Source: JAHDCE01 sp051275765 (GTDB taxonomy: Bacteria > Bacteroidota > Bacteroidia > Chitinophagales > Saprospiraceae). From it: DNA of 27,431 nucleotides. The position numbers were made by a program, and so were the translations under genes. The DNA lies in NCBI GenBank assembly GCA_051275765.1, contig JBNMOV010000009.1, positions 1-27,431 on the forward strand, in the 5' to 3' direction. Under the pieces are notes generated by a model, which saw only the letters and a program-made list of their open reading frames with translations, was not told the DNA's origin and made no database searches. Shown here one piece after another: positions 1-9,471 of this stretch; within the stretch, counting starts at the first letter, position 1; the number at the start of each line of letters is the position of its first letter.

Positions 1-1
1 A

Positions 2-3000
2 ACCACTCCTGAAAATAGAATCAACGAAGGGTTGTATCGTGTATTCCAAGAAAATTACCCTATTACAGATGCAAGGAACATTTTTGTTCTTGAATTCTTG
101 GATTACTTTGTAGATCCACCACGCTATACTATTCCAGAATGTATGCAGCGTGGATTAACATACAGCGTCCCTTTGAAAGCTAAGCTTCGTCTTTCATGTA
201 ATGATGACGAACACGTGGATTTTGAAACCATCGTTCAAGATGTATTCTTAGGTAATATCCCATATATGACACCTAAGGGAACATTTGTTATCAATGGTGC
301 TGAAAGAGTAATTGTTTCTCAATTACACCGTTCTCCTGGAGTATTTTTTGGTCAGAGCTTACACCCTAATGGAACTAAGATATATTCCGCTAGGGTAATC
401 CCATTTAAGGGAGCCTGGATGGAATTTGCTACAGATATTAATACGGTCATGTATGCTTACATTGATCGTAAGAAAAAATTCCCTGTTACTACACTGCTTC
501 GTGCCATCGGTTACGATTCAGATAAAGAAATCCTAGACTTGTTTGGTCTTGCGGATGAAGTATCTGCTACAGAAGAGTTATTGAATGCTTCTATTGGTAG
601 AAAACTAGCTGCAAGGGTACTTCGTACATGGACAGAGGATTTCGTAGATGAAGATACTGGAGAGGTAATTACTATAGAAAGAAATGAAATCATCCTTGAA
701 CGTGATGTCGTTTTAGATGAAAAGAATATCAATCTTATCCTTGCTGCTGATACAGAAATGGTTATCCTACAAAGAGAGGATATTGCAGAGGATTACTCCA
801 TTATTTACAATACATTACAAAAAGACCCTTCTAGTTCTGAAATAGAAGCGGTTCAACATATCTACCGTCAGCTACGTGGAACTGATCCACCGGATGAGGA
901 CACAGCTCGTGGTATTATTGATAAATTATTCTTCTCTGACAAGCGTTATAATTTAGGTGAAGTTGGTCGTTATAAAATCAATAGAAAACTAGGTAGCGAT
1001 ACAGATATTGAAACTTTAGTATTAACTAAGGATGATATCATTTCTATCGTAAAGTACTTGGTTAGCTTAATGAACCAAAAAGCAGAGATAGATGATATTG
1101 ATCACCTAAGTAATCGTCGAGTACGTACAGTAGGTGAGCAATTATATGCTCAGTTTGGAGTAGGTCTTGCTCGTATGGCACGTACTATCCGTGAAAGGAT
1201 GAACGTAAGAGATAACGAAGTATTTACACCTGTTGATTTAATCAACGCTCGTACTTTATCTTCAGTTATTAACTCGTTCTTTGGTACAAGTCAATTATCT
1301 CAATTTTTGGATCAAACCAATCCTTTATCAGAAATTACACACAAGCGTCGTATTTCTGCACTAGGACCTGGTGGTTTAAGTAGAGAGCGTGCAGGTTTTG
1401 AGGTACGTGATGTTCACTACTCTCACTACGGCCGTCTTTGTACGATTGAAACACCGGAAGGACCAAATATTGGTTTGATTTCTACCCTTTGTGTTCACGC
1501 CAAAGTGAATAAGATGGGATTCTTGGAAACACCATACCGTCCTGTAGTAGATGGATCAGTTGACTTCAACGCAGGATTGAAATATTTATCCGCAGAAGGA
1601 GAAGATATGGCAATCATCGCACAGGCAAATACGCCTGTAGCAGAAGAAGGTGCTTTCAAAACGGATCGTATCAAGTGTCGTCAGCATGGTGATTTCCCTG
1701 TATTGACACCAAGTGAGATCGAATACATGGATGTAGCTCCTAATCAGATTGTAGGAGTATCTGCTTCCATGATTCCTTTCTTGGAAAATGATGATGCAAA
1801 CCGTGCCCTGATGGGATCTAACATGCAGCGTCAGGCAGTGCCTTTAATCAAGCCAAGTTCTCCGATTGTAGGAACAGGTTTAGAAGGAAAGGTGGCTACC
1901 GATTCTCGTATGTTGATCAATGCAGAAGGAGACGGAATAGTAGAATACGTAGATGCGAATGAAGTAGTTATTCGTTATGATAGAACAGATGAAGATCAGT
2001 TAGTATCATTCGAAGATAACCGTAAGGTATATAATTTGATTAAGTTCCGTAGAACTAATCAAGGTACTTGTATCAATCTAAAGCCTATCGTAAGGAAAGG
2101 TGATAGAGTAACCAAAGGAAGAATCCTTTGTGATGGATATGCAACTGATAGGGGGGAATTGGCATTAGGTCAAAACCTTAAGGTGGCATTTATGCCTTGG
2201 AAAGGATATAATTTTGAGGATGCTATCGTACTTTCTGAAAGGGTAGTACGTGAGGATGTATTCACTTCTCTACACATCGAACACTTCGAAATGGATGTTC
2301 GTGATACTAAGCTAGGAGAAGAAGAATTAACCAATGATATTCCAAACGTAAGTGAGGATGCTACTAAGGACTTGGATGAACATGGAGTTATTCGTGTTGG
2401 TGCATGGATTAAGGAAGGTGATATACTAATTGGTAAGATTACTCCTAAAGGAGAATCTGATCCAACACCAGAAGAAAAACTACTTAGAGCCATTTTTGGT
2501 GATAAGGCAGGAGATGTCAAGGATGCTTCAATGAAAGTACCTCCATCTACTAAAGGTGTAGTTATCAATAAGCAATTGTTTGCTCGTGCTAAGAAAGATA
2601 AGGCACAGAAAGAACATGAGAAAAAATTGATACAACAGTTAGATGATCGTCATGCTGTAGCATTGAATGAACTAAAAACTATCCTTGTTGACAAGATGTT
2701 GATTTTGGTCAAAGGAAAGGTTTGTTCAGGTATGAGAAGTATCTATGGTGAAATTTTGATTCCAGAAGGAACAAAGTTCAACCAAGCAGTACTTAAAGGC
2801 TTGGATTATGCTTCTGTTGATTACAGTAATTGGACAGATGATTTACATATCAATGCGTTGATTGCTAGATTATTGCATAATTATAGAATTAAAATAAACG
2901 AAGAAGTAGGACGTTATAAGCGTGAGAAATTCAATATTAGTATCGGGGATGAACTTCCTGCTGGTGTATTGAAATTAGCTAAGGTATATGTTGCTAAGAA

Positions 3001-3691
3001 GCGTAAGCTGAAAGTAGGAGATAAGTTAGCTGGTCGTCACGGTAATAAGGGAATTGTATCAAGAATCGTAAGAGCAGAGGACATGCCATTCCTTGAGGAT
3101 GGAACTCCTGTGGATATCGTATTGAATCCACTAGGCGTACCTTCTCGTATGAACTTGGGACAAATCTTTGAAACGGTACTAGGTTGGGCTGGTGAAAAGC
3201 TAGACATGAAATTCGGTACACCTATCTTTGATGGTGCATCTCTAGAAGAGATTGACGAATTCTGTAAGCAAGCCGATCTTCCTTCTTTGGGACAAACGTA
3301 TCTATATGATGGAGAAACAGGTGACCGTTTTCACCAATTAGCTACAGTGGGCGTTATCTACATGTTGAAATTATCACACATGGTAGATGATAAGATGCAC
3401 GCACGTTCCATCGGACCATACTCATTGATTACGCAACAACCATTGGGTGGTAAGGCTCAGTTTGGTGGACAGCGTTTTGGAGAGATGGAAGTATGGGCAT
3501 TGGAGGCATTTGGTGCTGCCAATATCCTACGAGAATTGTTGACACTTAAGTCAGATGATATCATCGGTCGAGCTAAGACTTATGAAGCCATCGTTAAGGG
3601 AGATAATCTACCAACACCTAACATTCCTGAATCTTTCAATGTACTTGTACATGAATTGAGAGGTTTGGCCTTGGATGTTAAGTTTGACTAA
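2..3691 (+). CDS. rpoB: DNA-directed RNA polymerase subunit beta, 5' end missing
   Basis: This is the beta subunit of RNA polymerase, which forms one pincer of the catalytic cleft and the rifampicin pocket. The reading frame is open from base 2, so the true start lies upstream; by comparison with related proteins roughly 40 residues are missing. Visible family signatures are the rifampicin-region sequence around nt 1285-1410 (QLSQFLDQTNPLSEITHK and following), IETPEGPNIGLI just after it, KGYNFEDAIVLSE, GRHGNKGIVSRI, GVPSRMNLGQI and the C-terminal block GGQRFGEMEVWALEA. The residues matching E. coli Q513, D516, H526, R529, S531 and L533 are all wild type, so I infer rifampicin sensitivity at the target. 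The protein ends in the usual HELRGLALDVKFD-type tail. rpoC follows after 90 bp on the same strand, the standard rpoBC arrangement. Confidence 0.98.
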   Translation, partial: TTPENRINEGLYRVFQENYPITDARNIFVLEFLDYFVDPPRYTIPECMQRGLTYSVPLKAKLRLSCNDDEHVDFETIVQDVFLGNIPYMTPKGTFVINGAERVIVSQLHRSPGVFFGQSLHPNGTKIYSARVIPFKGAWMEFATDINTVMYAYIDRKKKFPVTTLLRAIGYDSDKEILDLFGLADEVSATEELLNASIGRKLAARVLRTWTEDFVDEDTGEVITIERNEIILERDVVLDEKNINLILAADTEMVILQREDIAEDYSIIYNTLQKDPSSSEIEAVQHIYRQLRGTDPPDEDTARGIIDKLFFSDKRYNLGEVGRYKINRKLGSDTDIETLVLTKDDIISIVKYLVSLMNQKAEIDDIDHLSNRRVRTVGEQLYAQFGVGLARMARTIRERMNVRDNEVFTPVDLINARTLSSVINSFFGTSQLSQFLDQTNPLSEITHKRRISALGPGGLSRERAGFEVRDVHYSHYGRLCTIETPEGPNIGLISTLCVHAKVNKMGFLETPYRPVVDGSVDFNAGLKYLSAEGEDMAIIAQANTPVAEEGAFKTDRIKCRQHGDFPVLTPSEIEYMDVAPNQIVGVSASMIPFLENDDANRALMGSNMQRQAVPLIKPSSPIVGTGLEGKVATDSRMLINAEGDGIVEYVDANEVVIRYDRTDEDQLVSFEDNRKVYNLIKFRRTNQGTCINLKPIVRKGDRVTKGRILCDGYATDRGELALGQNLKVAFMPWKGYNFEDAIVLSERVVREDVFTSLHIEHFEMDVRDTKLGEEELTNDIPNVSEDATKDLDEHGVIRVGAWIKEGDILIGKITPKGESDPTPEEKLLRAIFGDKAGDVKDASMKVPPSTKGVVINKQLFARAKKDKAQKEHEKKLIQQLDDRHAVALNELKTILVDKMLILVKGKVCSGMRSIYGEILIPEGTKFNQAVLKGLDYASVDYSNWTDDLHINALIARLLHNYRIKINEEVGRYKREKFNISIGDELPAGVLKLAKVYVAKKRKLKVGDKLAGRHGNKGIVSRIVRAEDMPFLEDGTPVDIVLNPLGVPSRMNLGQIFETVLGWAGEKLDMKFGTPIFDGASLEEIDEFCKQADLPSLGQTYLYDGETGDRFHQLATVGVIYMLKLSHMVDDKMHARSIGPYSLITQQPLGGKAQFGGQRFGEMEVWALEAFGAANILRELLTLKSDDIIGRAKTYEAIVKGDNLPTPNIPESFNVLVHELRGLALDVKFD

Positions 3692-3700
3692 ATATAGGCT

Positions 3701-3738
3701 AGGGAAATTCATTGGAACTTATTTCAATGAATTTCCCT
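3701..3738 (+). promoter_or_regulatory. strong hairpin between rpoB and rpoC
   Basis: Inverted repeat: GGGAAATTCATTG (3702-3714) pairs perfectly with CAATGAATTTCCC (3725-3737). With the flanking pairs and one G-U it makes a 17-bp stem with a 4-nt loop. It sits 10 nt after the rpoB stop and about 44 nt before the rpoC start. There is no long T tract after it (TTCATTATT follows), so it looks more like a processing site or partial attenuator than a full terminator. The role is inferred. Confidence 0.7.
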
Positions 3739-3781
3739 TCATTATTAATTACCCATTGTCTTATTATTAATTAATAAAACT

Positions 3782-6700
3782 ATGCCATTTAAGAAATTTA
3801 CGAATAATAGGGTTGATTCTAATTTTGACAGCATCACAATTGGTTTGGCATCACCAGACCAGATATTGGAAAGATCTTACGGAGAAGTCCTAAAACCTGA
3901 AACCATCAACTATCGTTCATATAAGCCAGAAAGGGATGGCTTGTTTTGTGAGCGAATTTTTGGTCCTGTAAAGGATTATGAATGTTACTGTGGTAAGTAT
4001 AAGCGTATCCGTTATAAGGGTATCGTTTGTGATAGATGTGGAGTAGAGGTAACAGAAAAGAAAGTACGTCGTGAGCGTATGGGACACATTAAATTGGTTG
4101 TTCCTGTAGTTCACATTTGGTACTTCAAATCCCTTCCTAACAAGATTGGATACTTATTAGGTGTTTCTTCCAAGAAATTGGAATCAATCATCTATTATGA
4201 AAGGTACGTAGTTATCCAACCTGGTGTAAAGGAAAAGGATGGTATAGTTAAGATGGATCTTCTTACAGAAGAAGAATACTTAGATATACTAGAAGCATTA
4301 GGTGCTAATAATCAAGCACTAGATGATGACGATCCTAAGAAATTCATCGCTAAGATGGGTGCTGAGGCAGTAAGGGATCTTTTGGAGCGTTTGAAGTTGG
4401 ATGATATGTCCTATGCTCTTCGTGACCAAGCGGCAAATGAAACTTCCCAACAACGTAAATCAGAGGCATTAAAGCGTTTGAGAGTTGTAGAAGCATTCCG
4501 TGATGGACAAACAAGAGTTGAAAATCGTCCAGAATGGATGGTTATTCAATATCTTCCAGTTGTACCACCAGAATTGCGTCCACTAGTACCATTGGATGGT
4601 GGTCGTTTTGCTAGTTCAGATTTGAATGATTTATACCGTAGAGTAATTATACGTAACAATCGTTTGAAGCGCCTATTAGAAATCAAAGCACCTGAGGTTA
4701 TCCTTAGGAATGAGAAGCGTATGCTTCAGGAATCAGTAGATTCCTTGTTTGATAATTCTCGTAAATCGAATGCAGTTAAGGCAGAAGGAGGTCGTTCATT
4801 GAAATCCTTGAGTGATGTACTTAAAGGAAAGCAAGGACGTTTCCGTCAGAACTTGTTGGGTAAGCGTGTGGATTATTCTGGTCGTTCAGTAATTGTGGTA
4901 GGACCTACCTTGAAATTACATGAATGTGGTCTTCCTAAGGGAATGGCGGCAGAGTTATTCAAGCCTTTTGTTATCAGAAAATTGATAGAAAGAGGTATAG
5001 TAAAGACTGTAAAATCTGCTAAGAAATTAGTAGATAAGAAAGACCCAGTTATCTGGGAAATTCTTGAAAATATCATGAAGGGACACCCTATCATGTTAAA
5101 CCGTGCTCCTACGTTGCACAGATTATCCATTCAAGCTTTCCAACCTACATTGATAGAAGGAAAGGCGATTCAGTTACACCCATTAGTTTGTGGTGCCTTT
5201 AACGCGGATTTTGATGGTGATCAAATGGCAGTACACGTTCCATTGAGTCATGCGGCGATATTGGAAGCACAGGTTTTGATGATTTCAGCACACAACATGT
5301 TGAATCCTCAAAACGGTACGCCTATTACACTTCCTTCACAGGATATGGTATTGGGGTTATACTACATTACAAAGGAAAAAGGTTCTACTGCAGAAGTGAA
5401 GGTAAGAGGCGAAGGTCGTACTTTTTATGGAGCAGAAGAAGTAATTATTTCTTATAATGAAGGTCAGATAGACTTGAATACTCCTATAAAGGTAAGAGCT
5501 AGAGTAGATGACGAGAATGGAGAATTGGTACAAAAGATCATCGATACGACAGTAGGCCGTGTGTTGTTCAACCAAGCTGTTCCAGAAACTGTACCTTTTG
5601 TAAATGATGTATTGAGTAAGAAGCAACTGCGTATAGTTGTTCAAGGGATACTTGAACGTACTAATACAGAAATTACTGCTAAATTCCTAGATGCTATTAA
5701 GGATTTAGGTTTCTACTGGGCATATAAAGGTGGTTTATCATTTAACTTAGGTGACTTGATTACGCCAACGGTCAAGGTAGATGTTTTGAAAGAAGCACAG
5801 GAGAAGGTGGATGAGGTGATGGATAATTATAACATGGGATTCATTACGAATAACGAGCGTTATAATCAGGTAATTGATATCTGGACCAATGCCGATGTCA
5901 AGATTACCGAGAATCTAATGGTAGAGATGGCAGAACACAAGCAAGGTTTCAACTCAGTATATATGATGTTGGATTCTGGAGCTCGTGGTTCTAAACAGCA
6001 GATTAAGCAGCTTTGTGGTTTAAGGGGATTGATGGCAAAACCTCGTAAGTCTGGTGATACAGGAGGAGCGATTATTGAAAATCCGATTCTTTCCAACTTC
6101 GTAGATGGTCTTTCAGTATTGGAATACTTCCTTTCTACACACGGTGCTCGTAAAGGTCTTGCCGATACAGCATTGAAGACAGCAGATGCAGGTTACTTGA
6201 CACGTCGTTTGGTAGATGTATCTCAGGATGTAGTTATCATGGAAGATGATTGTGCTACATTGAGAGGATTGGAAACTAGTGCATTGAAAGATAATGAACT
6301 GATAGTTGAAACCTTGGTTGCAAGAATAGCTGGACGTTATACGTTGGAAGATGTACATCATCCAGTTACAGATGATTTGATTCTGAATGCTGGCGATTAT
6401 ATCACACAAGAGAAAGCTGAATATATAGAAGGAGAAGGTATAGAAACGGTATATATCCGTTCTGTATTGACTTGTGAAATAGAGCGTGGTGTATGTGGTA
6501 AGTGTTATGGTAAGAACTTAGCTACAGGTAGATTAGGTGAAGTAGGGGATGCTATAGGTATCATCGCTGCACAATCTATTGGTGAGCCGGGTACACAGTT
6601 GACACTTCGTACTTTCCACGTGGGTGGTATCGCACAGCGTGCCGCTACAGATTCAGAATTGACATCTAAGTTTGAAGGTCGAATTACATTCGATGGTTTG

Positions 6701-8095
6701 AGAACGACTACGATTGCAGATAAGAATGGAAAGGATACAAGAGTAGTTCTTTCTCGTTCTGCTGAATATCGTATTACTAATATGAAGACAGGTAAATTAT
6801 TTACCTCTAATTATATTCCTTACGGTTCTAATATCTTCGTTGATGAAGAAGGTCAGGATTTGAAGAAAGGAGACTTAATTTGTAACTGGGATCCGTTTAA
6901 CAACGTTATCATTTCTGAATTCTCTGGAGTTGTTCAATTTGAGAATATCGAGGAGAATGCTACGTTCCGAGTGGAGCACGATAGTACGACAGGTCACGAA
7001 GAAAGAGTTATTATTGAAAACAAACGTAAGCGTAAGATACCTACAGTTCATGTAGTATCTGCTGTTGGAGAAGTGTTGAAATCATACAATCTTCCAGTAG
7101 GAGCTTATTTGGATGTAGATAATGGCGATAGTATCTTGAGTGGTCAAAAGATCGTGAAGATTCCACGTAAATTGAGCCAAGTACAGGATATTACTGGTGG
7201 TCTTCCTCGTGTAACTGAATTGTTCGAGGCACGTAATCCTTCTAATCCTGCAGTAGTTTCTGAGATTGATGGTATCACCGCATTCGGAAAGATCAAGCGT
7301 GGTAACAGAGAAGTTATCGTGGTATCTAAGGATGGTACGAAGAAGCATAAATACCTTATTGGATTGTCTAAGCACATTCTAATACAAGATGGTGACTTCG
7401 TACGTGCAGGGATGCGTTTATCTGATGGTGCTATTGCTCCTAGGGATATTCTGAATATTAGAGGACCATTCGCTGTACAACAGCACTTGGTTAATGGTGT
7501 TCAAGAAGTTTACCGTTCACAGGGTATTACGATTAACAATAAGCACATTGAGGTAATTGTACGTCAGATGATGCGTAGAGTTCAAATAGTTGATCCAGGA
7601 GACACTCGTTTCTTAGAAGGAGAAGCTGTTGAAAAATATGATTTCTTGAAGGAGAACGATTGGATTTTCGATAAGAAAATCATTACTGACTCACACGGTT
7701 CTACCAAGTTGAAGAAAGGACAGATTGTTTCATTGCGTCAGTTGAGAGAGGAAAATTCCTTCTTGAAGCGTAATGATAAGAGAGCTACTCAGTTTAGAGA
7801 TGCTCGTACAGCGACTTCTGTTCCACTATTGCAAGGTATCACTAAGGCATCATTAGGTACACAGAGTTGGATTTCTGCGGCATCGTTCCAGGAAACAACG
7901 AAAGTATTGAGTACTGCTGCAATTGGTGCTAAGCGAGATGATCTACTAGGCTTGAAGGAGAATGTAATTGTAGGTAAATTGATACCTGCCGGTACAGGAA
8001 GAATGGCTTATAGAGATTTAATTGTGACTCAAAAGGAAGAATTCAATCCTGAAGTAGCAGAAATGGAAGAATCTAACGACTTCATGTTGGATTAA
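3782..8095 (+). CDS. rpoC: DNA-directed RNA polymerase subunit beta'
   Basis: Largest subunit of RNA polymerase, carrying the catalytic Mg2+ site. The 1437-residue protein is full length for Bacteroidota. The N-terminal zinc ribbon has Cys68, Cys70, Cys83 and Cys86. The catalytic loop NADFDGDQ lies at residues 474-481, with Asp476, Asp478 and Asp480 as metal ligands. The second zinc site uses Cys824, Cys898, Cys905 and Cys908, a constant offset of +10 from the E. coli positions. The trigger-loop/bridge region IGEPGTQLTLRTFHVGG follows directly. The ATG start at 3782 gives the usual beginning MPFKK. The gene lies 90 bp downstream of rpoB beyond a hairpin and ends just before an intrinsic terminator, so it is the last gene of its transcript. 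Confidence 0.99.
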   Translation: MPFKKFTNNRVDSNFDSITIGLASPDQILERSYGEVLKPETINYRSYKPERDGLFCERIFGPVKDYECYCGKYKRIRYKGIVCDRCGVEVTEKKVRRERMGHIKLVVPVVHIWYFKSLPNKIGYLLGVSSKKLESIIYYERYVVIQPGVKEKDGIVKMDLLTEEEYLDILEALGANNQALDDDDPKKFIAKMGAEAVRDLLERLKLDDMSYALRDQAANETSQQRKSEALKRLRVVEAFRDGQTRVENRPEWMVIQYLPVVPPELRPLVPLDGGRFASSDLNDLYRRVIIRNNRLKRLLEIKAPEVILRNEKRMLQESVDSLFDNSRKSNAVKAEGGRSLKSLSDVLKGKQGRFRQNLLGKRVDYSGRSVIVVGPTLKLHECGLPKGMAAELFKPFVIRKLIERGIVKTVKSAKKLVDKKDPVIWEILENIMKGHPIMLNRAPTLHRLSIQAFQPTLIEGKAIQLHPLVCGAFNADFDGDQMAVHVPLSHAAILEAQVLMISAHNMLNPQNGTPITLPSQDMVLGLYYITKEKGSTAEVKVRGEGRTFYGAEEVIISYNEGQIDLNTPIKVRARVDDENGELVQKIIDTTVGRVLFNQAVPETVPFVNDVLSKKQLRIVVQGILERTNTEITAKFLDAIKDLGFYWAYKGGLSFNLGDLITPTVKVDVLKEAQEKVDEVMDNYNMGFITNNERYNQVIDIWTNADVKITENLMVEMAEHKQGFNSVYMMLDSGARGSKQQIKQLCGLRGLMAKPRKSGDTGGAIIENPILSNFVDGLSVLEYFLSTHGARKGLADTALKTADAGYLTRRLVDVSQDVVIMEDDCATLRGLETSALKDNELIVETLVARIAGRYTLEDVHHPVTDDLILNAGDYITQEKAEYIEGEGIETVYIRSVLTCEIERGVCGKCYGKNLATGRLGEVGDAIGIIAAQSIGEPGTQLTLRTFHVGGIAQRAATDSELTSKFEGRITFDGLRTTTIADKNGKDTRVVLSRSAEYRITNMKTGKLFTSNYIPYGSNIFVDEEGQDLKKGDLICNWDPFNNVIISEFSGVVQFENIEENATFRVEHDSTTGHEERVIIENKRKRKIPTVHVVSAVGEVLKSYNLPVGAYLDVDNGDSILSGQKIVKIPRKLSQVQDITGGLPRVTELFEARNPSNPAVVSEIDGITAFGKIKRGNREVIVVSKDGTKKHKYLIGLSKHILIQDGDFVRAGMRLSDGAIAPRDILNIRGPFAVQQHLVNGVQEVYRSQGITINNKHIEVIVRQMMRRVQIVDPGDTRFLEGEAVEKYDFLKENDWIFDKKIITDSHGSTKLKKGQIVSLRQLREENSFLKRNDKRATQFRDARTATSVPLLQGITKASLGTQSWISAASFQETTKVLSTAAIGAKRDDLLGLKENVIVGKLIPAGTGRMAYRDLIVTQKEEFNPEVAEMEESNDFMLD

Positions 8096-8119
8096 TTCAT
8101 TTTTTTAAATAGATAAAAT

Positions 8120-8150
8120 AAAGGCAGCTCTGGTTTCAGAGCTGCCTTTT
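8120..8150 (+). terminator. intrinsic terminator after rpoC
   Basis: GGCAGCTCTG (8123-8132) and CAGAGCTGCC (8137-8146) form a perfect GC-rich stem with a GTTT loop, preceded by AAA and followed by TTTT, 24 nt after the rpoC stop. This is a textbook rho-independent terminator ending the rpoBC transcript; the A/T flanks could let it work weakly in both directions. Confidence 0.93.
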
Positions 8151-8198
8151 GTATTTGGTGTTTTGTGGAAAAGATTGTTAGTTGGAATTACTGAAGCA

Positions 8199-8237
8199 TA
8201 CCAAATCAATAATGTGACATTATGATTCAAATTAGTA
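8199..8237 (-). repeat. truncated copy of the TACCAATTTGAATCATAA repeat family
   Basis: Read on the minus strand this begins TACTAATTTGAATCATAATG and continues through an ACATTATTGATTTGGTA-like stretch. This matches the terminal arms of the MITE-like element at 9311-9471 and the partial copy at 9190-9235. Only one arm is present, so it looks like a solo terminus or decayed copy. It lies about 100 bp after the rpoC stop. Confidence 0.55.
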
Positions 8238-8404
8238 CTCCTCGCTAGAGTTTTTTTATCCTACCATGACTAGAATGATGAATAGGATAATAGATAGGTC
8301 GCTCAAAATTCTATGCTTTTTTAAGCAAAAATTCCCTGCATCTTTACTTAGGGGAGCAAAAGTGTTCTTTGTCCTTTTCTTTGATGAAAAGAACGAAAAA
8401 TCAC

Positions 8405-8632
8405 CGCTGTACAGCGTTTTATACGCTCCAAAAGCTTGTAAATCTTAAACAAAATAAACTCGCTTTAATAGCATTTGTTATTTTTATCTTCATCTGTCAA
8501 ATAGTTGCAAATATTTGTTTTACAACAGTTTATGATCAAACAGTATTTTGTTTTAAACGGATTTCCTGCACTACCCGCTAGCGGTTCTCTCATTTGAATG
8601 TCTACTAGACATTCATTTCGATTGCATCGAAA
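8405..8632. repeat. cluster of short perfect palindromes
   Basis: Four perfect inverted repeats occur in about 230 bp of non-coding DNA: CGCTGTACAGCG (8405-8416), CCGCTAGCGG (8575-8584), TGAATGTCTA/TAGACATTCA with a 1-nt spacer (8595-8615), and TTTCGAT/ATCGAAA with a 3-nt spacer (8616-8632). The last three stand almost end to end, and the last two abut. No convincing protein is encoded on either strand. The pattern is typical of a dispersed structured intergenic repeat, but I see only one copy here, so repeat-family membership is inference. Confidence 0.5.
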
Positions 8633-8986
8633 ATCATTCGTTCATCCACTAAACGCTGAAAGGCGGAACCTCAACATTTAATTTTTGGTATTTGTGTAAT
8701 TTTTGTTTGTTTTATATCTTTAAAAAGATAGTTAGAATGAACAAAGCAACATCGTTCAAAAACACGGGGAACTTTTGATTTTAAATTTTGAGCATCCTAG
8801 ATAATAGAAATGATTAAGATAATTTGCCTCATCATTAGATTTTATGGCTTATCGATTGTATTTAAAATATGTAAAAATGAGGGGGGAGAAAAAAGGGATT
8901 CTTTGCAGCCGAAAGATCCCCTTTTCAAGATAACGATATCCATAAGTTGTTTTATTGTAGGGTGTGCTGCTGATTTTTCTACTTGC
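8633..8986. other. intergenic stretch, no gene recognised
   Basis: No reading frame here resembles a known protein. The only structures are TATCTTT-AA-AAAGATA (8715-8730), and an imperfect hairpin at about 8890-8925 in which AAAAGGGATTCTTT faces GAAAGATCCCCTTTT around a short loop. The latter could be a weak terminator on either strand, but no gene end is close enough to say which gene it would serve. Confidence 0.4.
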
Positions 8987-9049
8987 TTAGAGTAGAGCTG
9001 TAATAGTAACGAATAATATACCCGCTATGATTAATATGATTAGACGCAT
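8987..9049 (-). CDS. possible 20-residue membrane peptide
   Basis: An ATG-started frame encodes MRLIILIIAGILFVTITALL followed by TAA. It is almost entirely hydrophobic and would be a single membrane helix with one positive charge at the N-terminus. The upstream bases (AAATCAAATAAATC before the ATG) are A-rich, which can serve as a ribosome site in Bacteroidota, but there is no strong Shine-Dalgarno. It could be a genuine tiny membrane peptide, the remnant of a longer small protein, or chance in AT-rich DNA. I give it as a candidate only. Confidence 0.2.
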   Translation of the reverse strand: MRLIILIIAGILFVTITALL

Positions 9050-9189
9050 GATTTATTTGATTTTCTGATTCACTAATAAGAGTCAGAAATCATTCGCTTT
9101 CCATAAAAGAATGAAGCGTTTTAGGATAAGTTTCACACTTATGATCTTTTTTAATAAAATGGTAAGAGTTTTGGTAGATTGAAGATGTT

Positions 9190-9235
9190 ATACCAATTTG
9201 AATCATAATCGGTGCATATAATTTGGTAATAAATT
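9190..9235 (+). repeat. partial copy of the TACCAATTTGAATCATAA repeat family
   Basis: Begins ATACCAATTTGAATCATAAT and ends ATTTGGTAATAAATT, with the same order of sub-motifs as the left arm of the element at 9311-9471 and in the same orientation. The core and right arm are absent, so this is a solo left end or a decayed copy. Confidence 0.55.
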
Positions 9236-9271
9236 AGCATTTAAATTGCGGTGTAAATATTGACTGGAATA

Positions 9272-9312
9272 ATAAATCGGCTTGCAGAATAACACTCTAC
9301 AAGCCGATTTAT
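9272..9312. terminator. hairpin, possibly the displaced terminator of the 9503-10963 gene
   Basis: ATAAATCGGCTTG (9272-9284) pairs perfectly with CAAGCCGATTTAT (9300-9312), a 13-bp stem with a 15-nt loop. Read on the minus strand, the stem is followed by an AT-rich but not T-pure tract. The nearest gene reading toward it is the minus-strand kinase-RapZ fusion, ending at 9503, and the MITE-like element 9311-9471 lies between. One reading is that the element inserted between that gene and its terminator. Confidence 0.45.
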
Positions 9313-9471
9313 ACCAATTTACATTTATAAAGTCGCATTGGATTTGGTAATAAATTTGATGAATTTCGAGGTACAAAACGCAGACGATCCCTAGCTATGG
9401 CGAGTATTTGTAACGAAGTAAATCGTTAAATTTATCCAATGATATGCGACACTTATAATTCAAATTGGTAT
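9311..9471. mobile_element. MITE-like element with imperfect terminal inverted repeats
   Basis: The left arm (9311 to about 9356) reads ATACCAATTT, then TTATAAAGTCGCATTGGAT, then ATAAATTT. The reverse complement of the right end (about 9428-9471) reads ATACCAATTTGAATTATAAG, then TGTCGCAT, then TTGGATAAATTT. The arms therefore match over about 45 bp with small gaps and flank a core of roughly 70 bp without a reading frame. No transposase is encoded, so it would be mobilised in trans. Two partial relatives lie at 8199-8237 and 9190-9235. I could not define a target duplication with confidence. Confidence 0.65.

Noticed and set aside
511..7377. Several minus-strand frames of 65-132 codons opposite rpoB and rpoC
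   Set aside because: They lie wholly inside two well-conserved genes, have no family signatures, and their composition follows from the coding strand.
8266..8581. Two overlapping plus-strand frames of 60 and 70 codons
   Set aside because: The predicted peptides are rich in Phe, Lys and Ile without domain character and run through palindromic repeats; more likely intergenic repeat sequence.
8810..8995. Plus-strand frame of 61 codons
   Set aside because: No ribosome site or recognisable motif, and it crosses an imperfect hairpin; the opposite-strand 20-residue peptide is at least as plausible.
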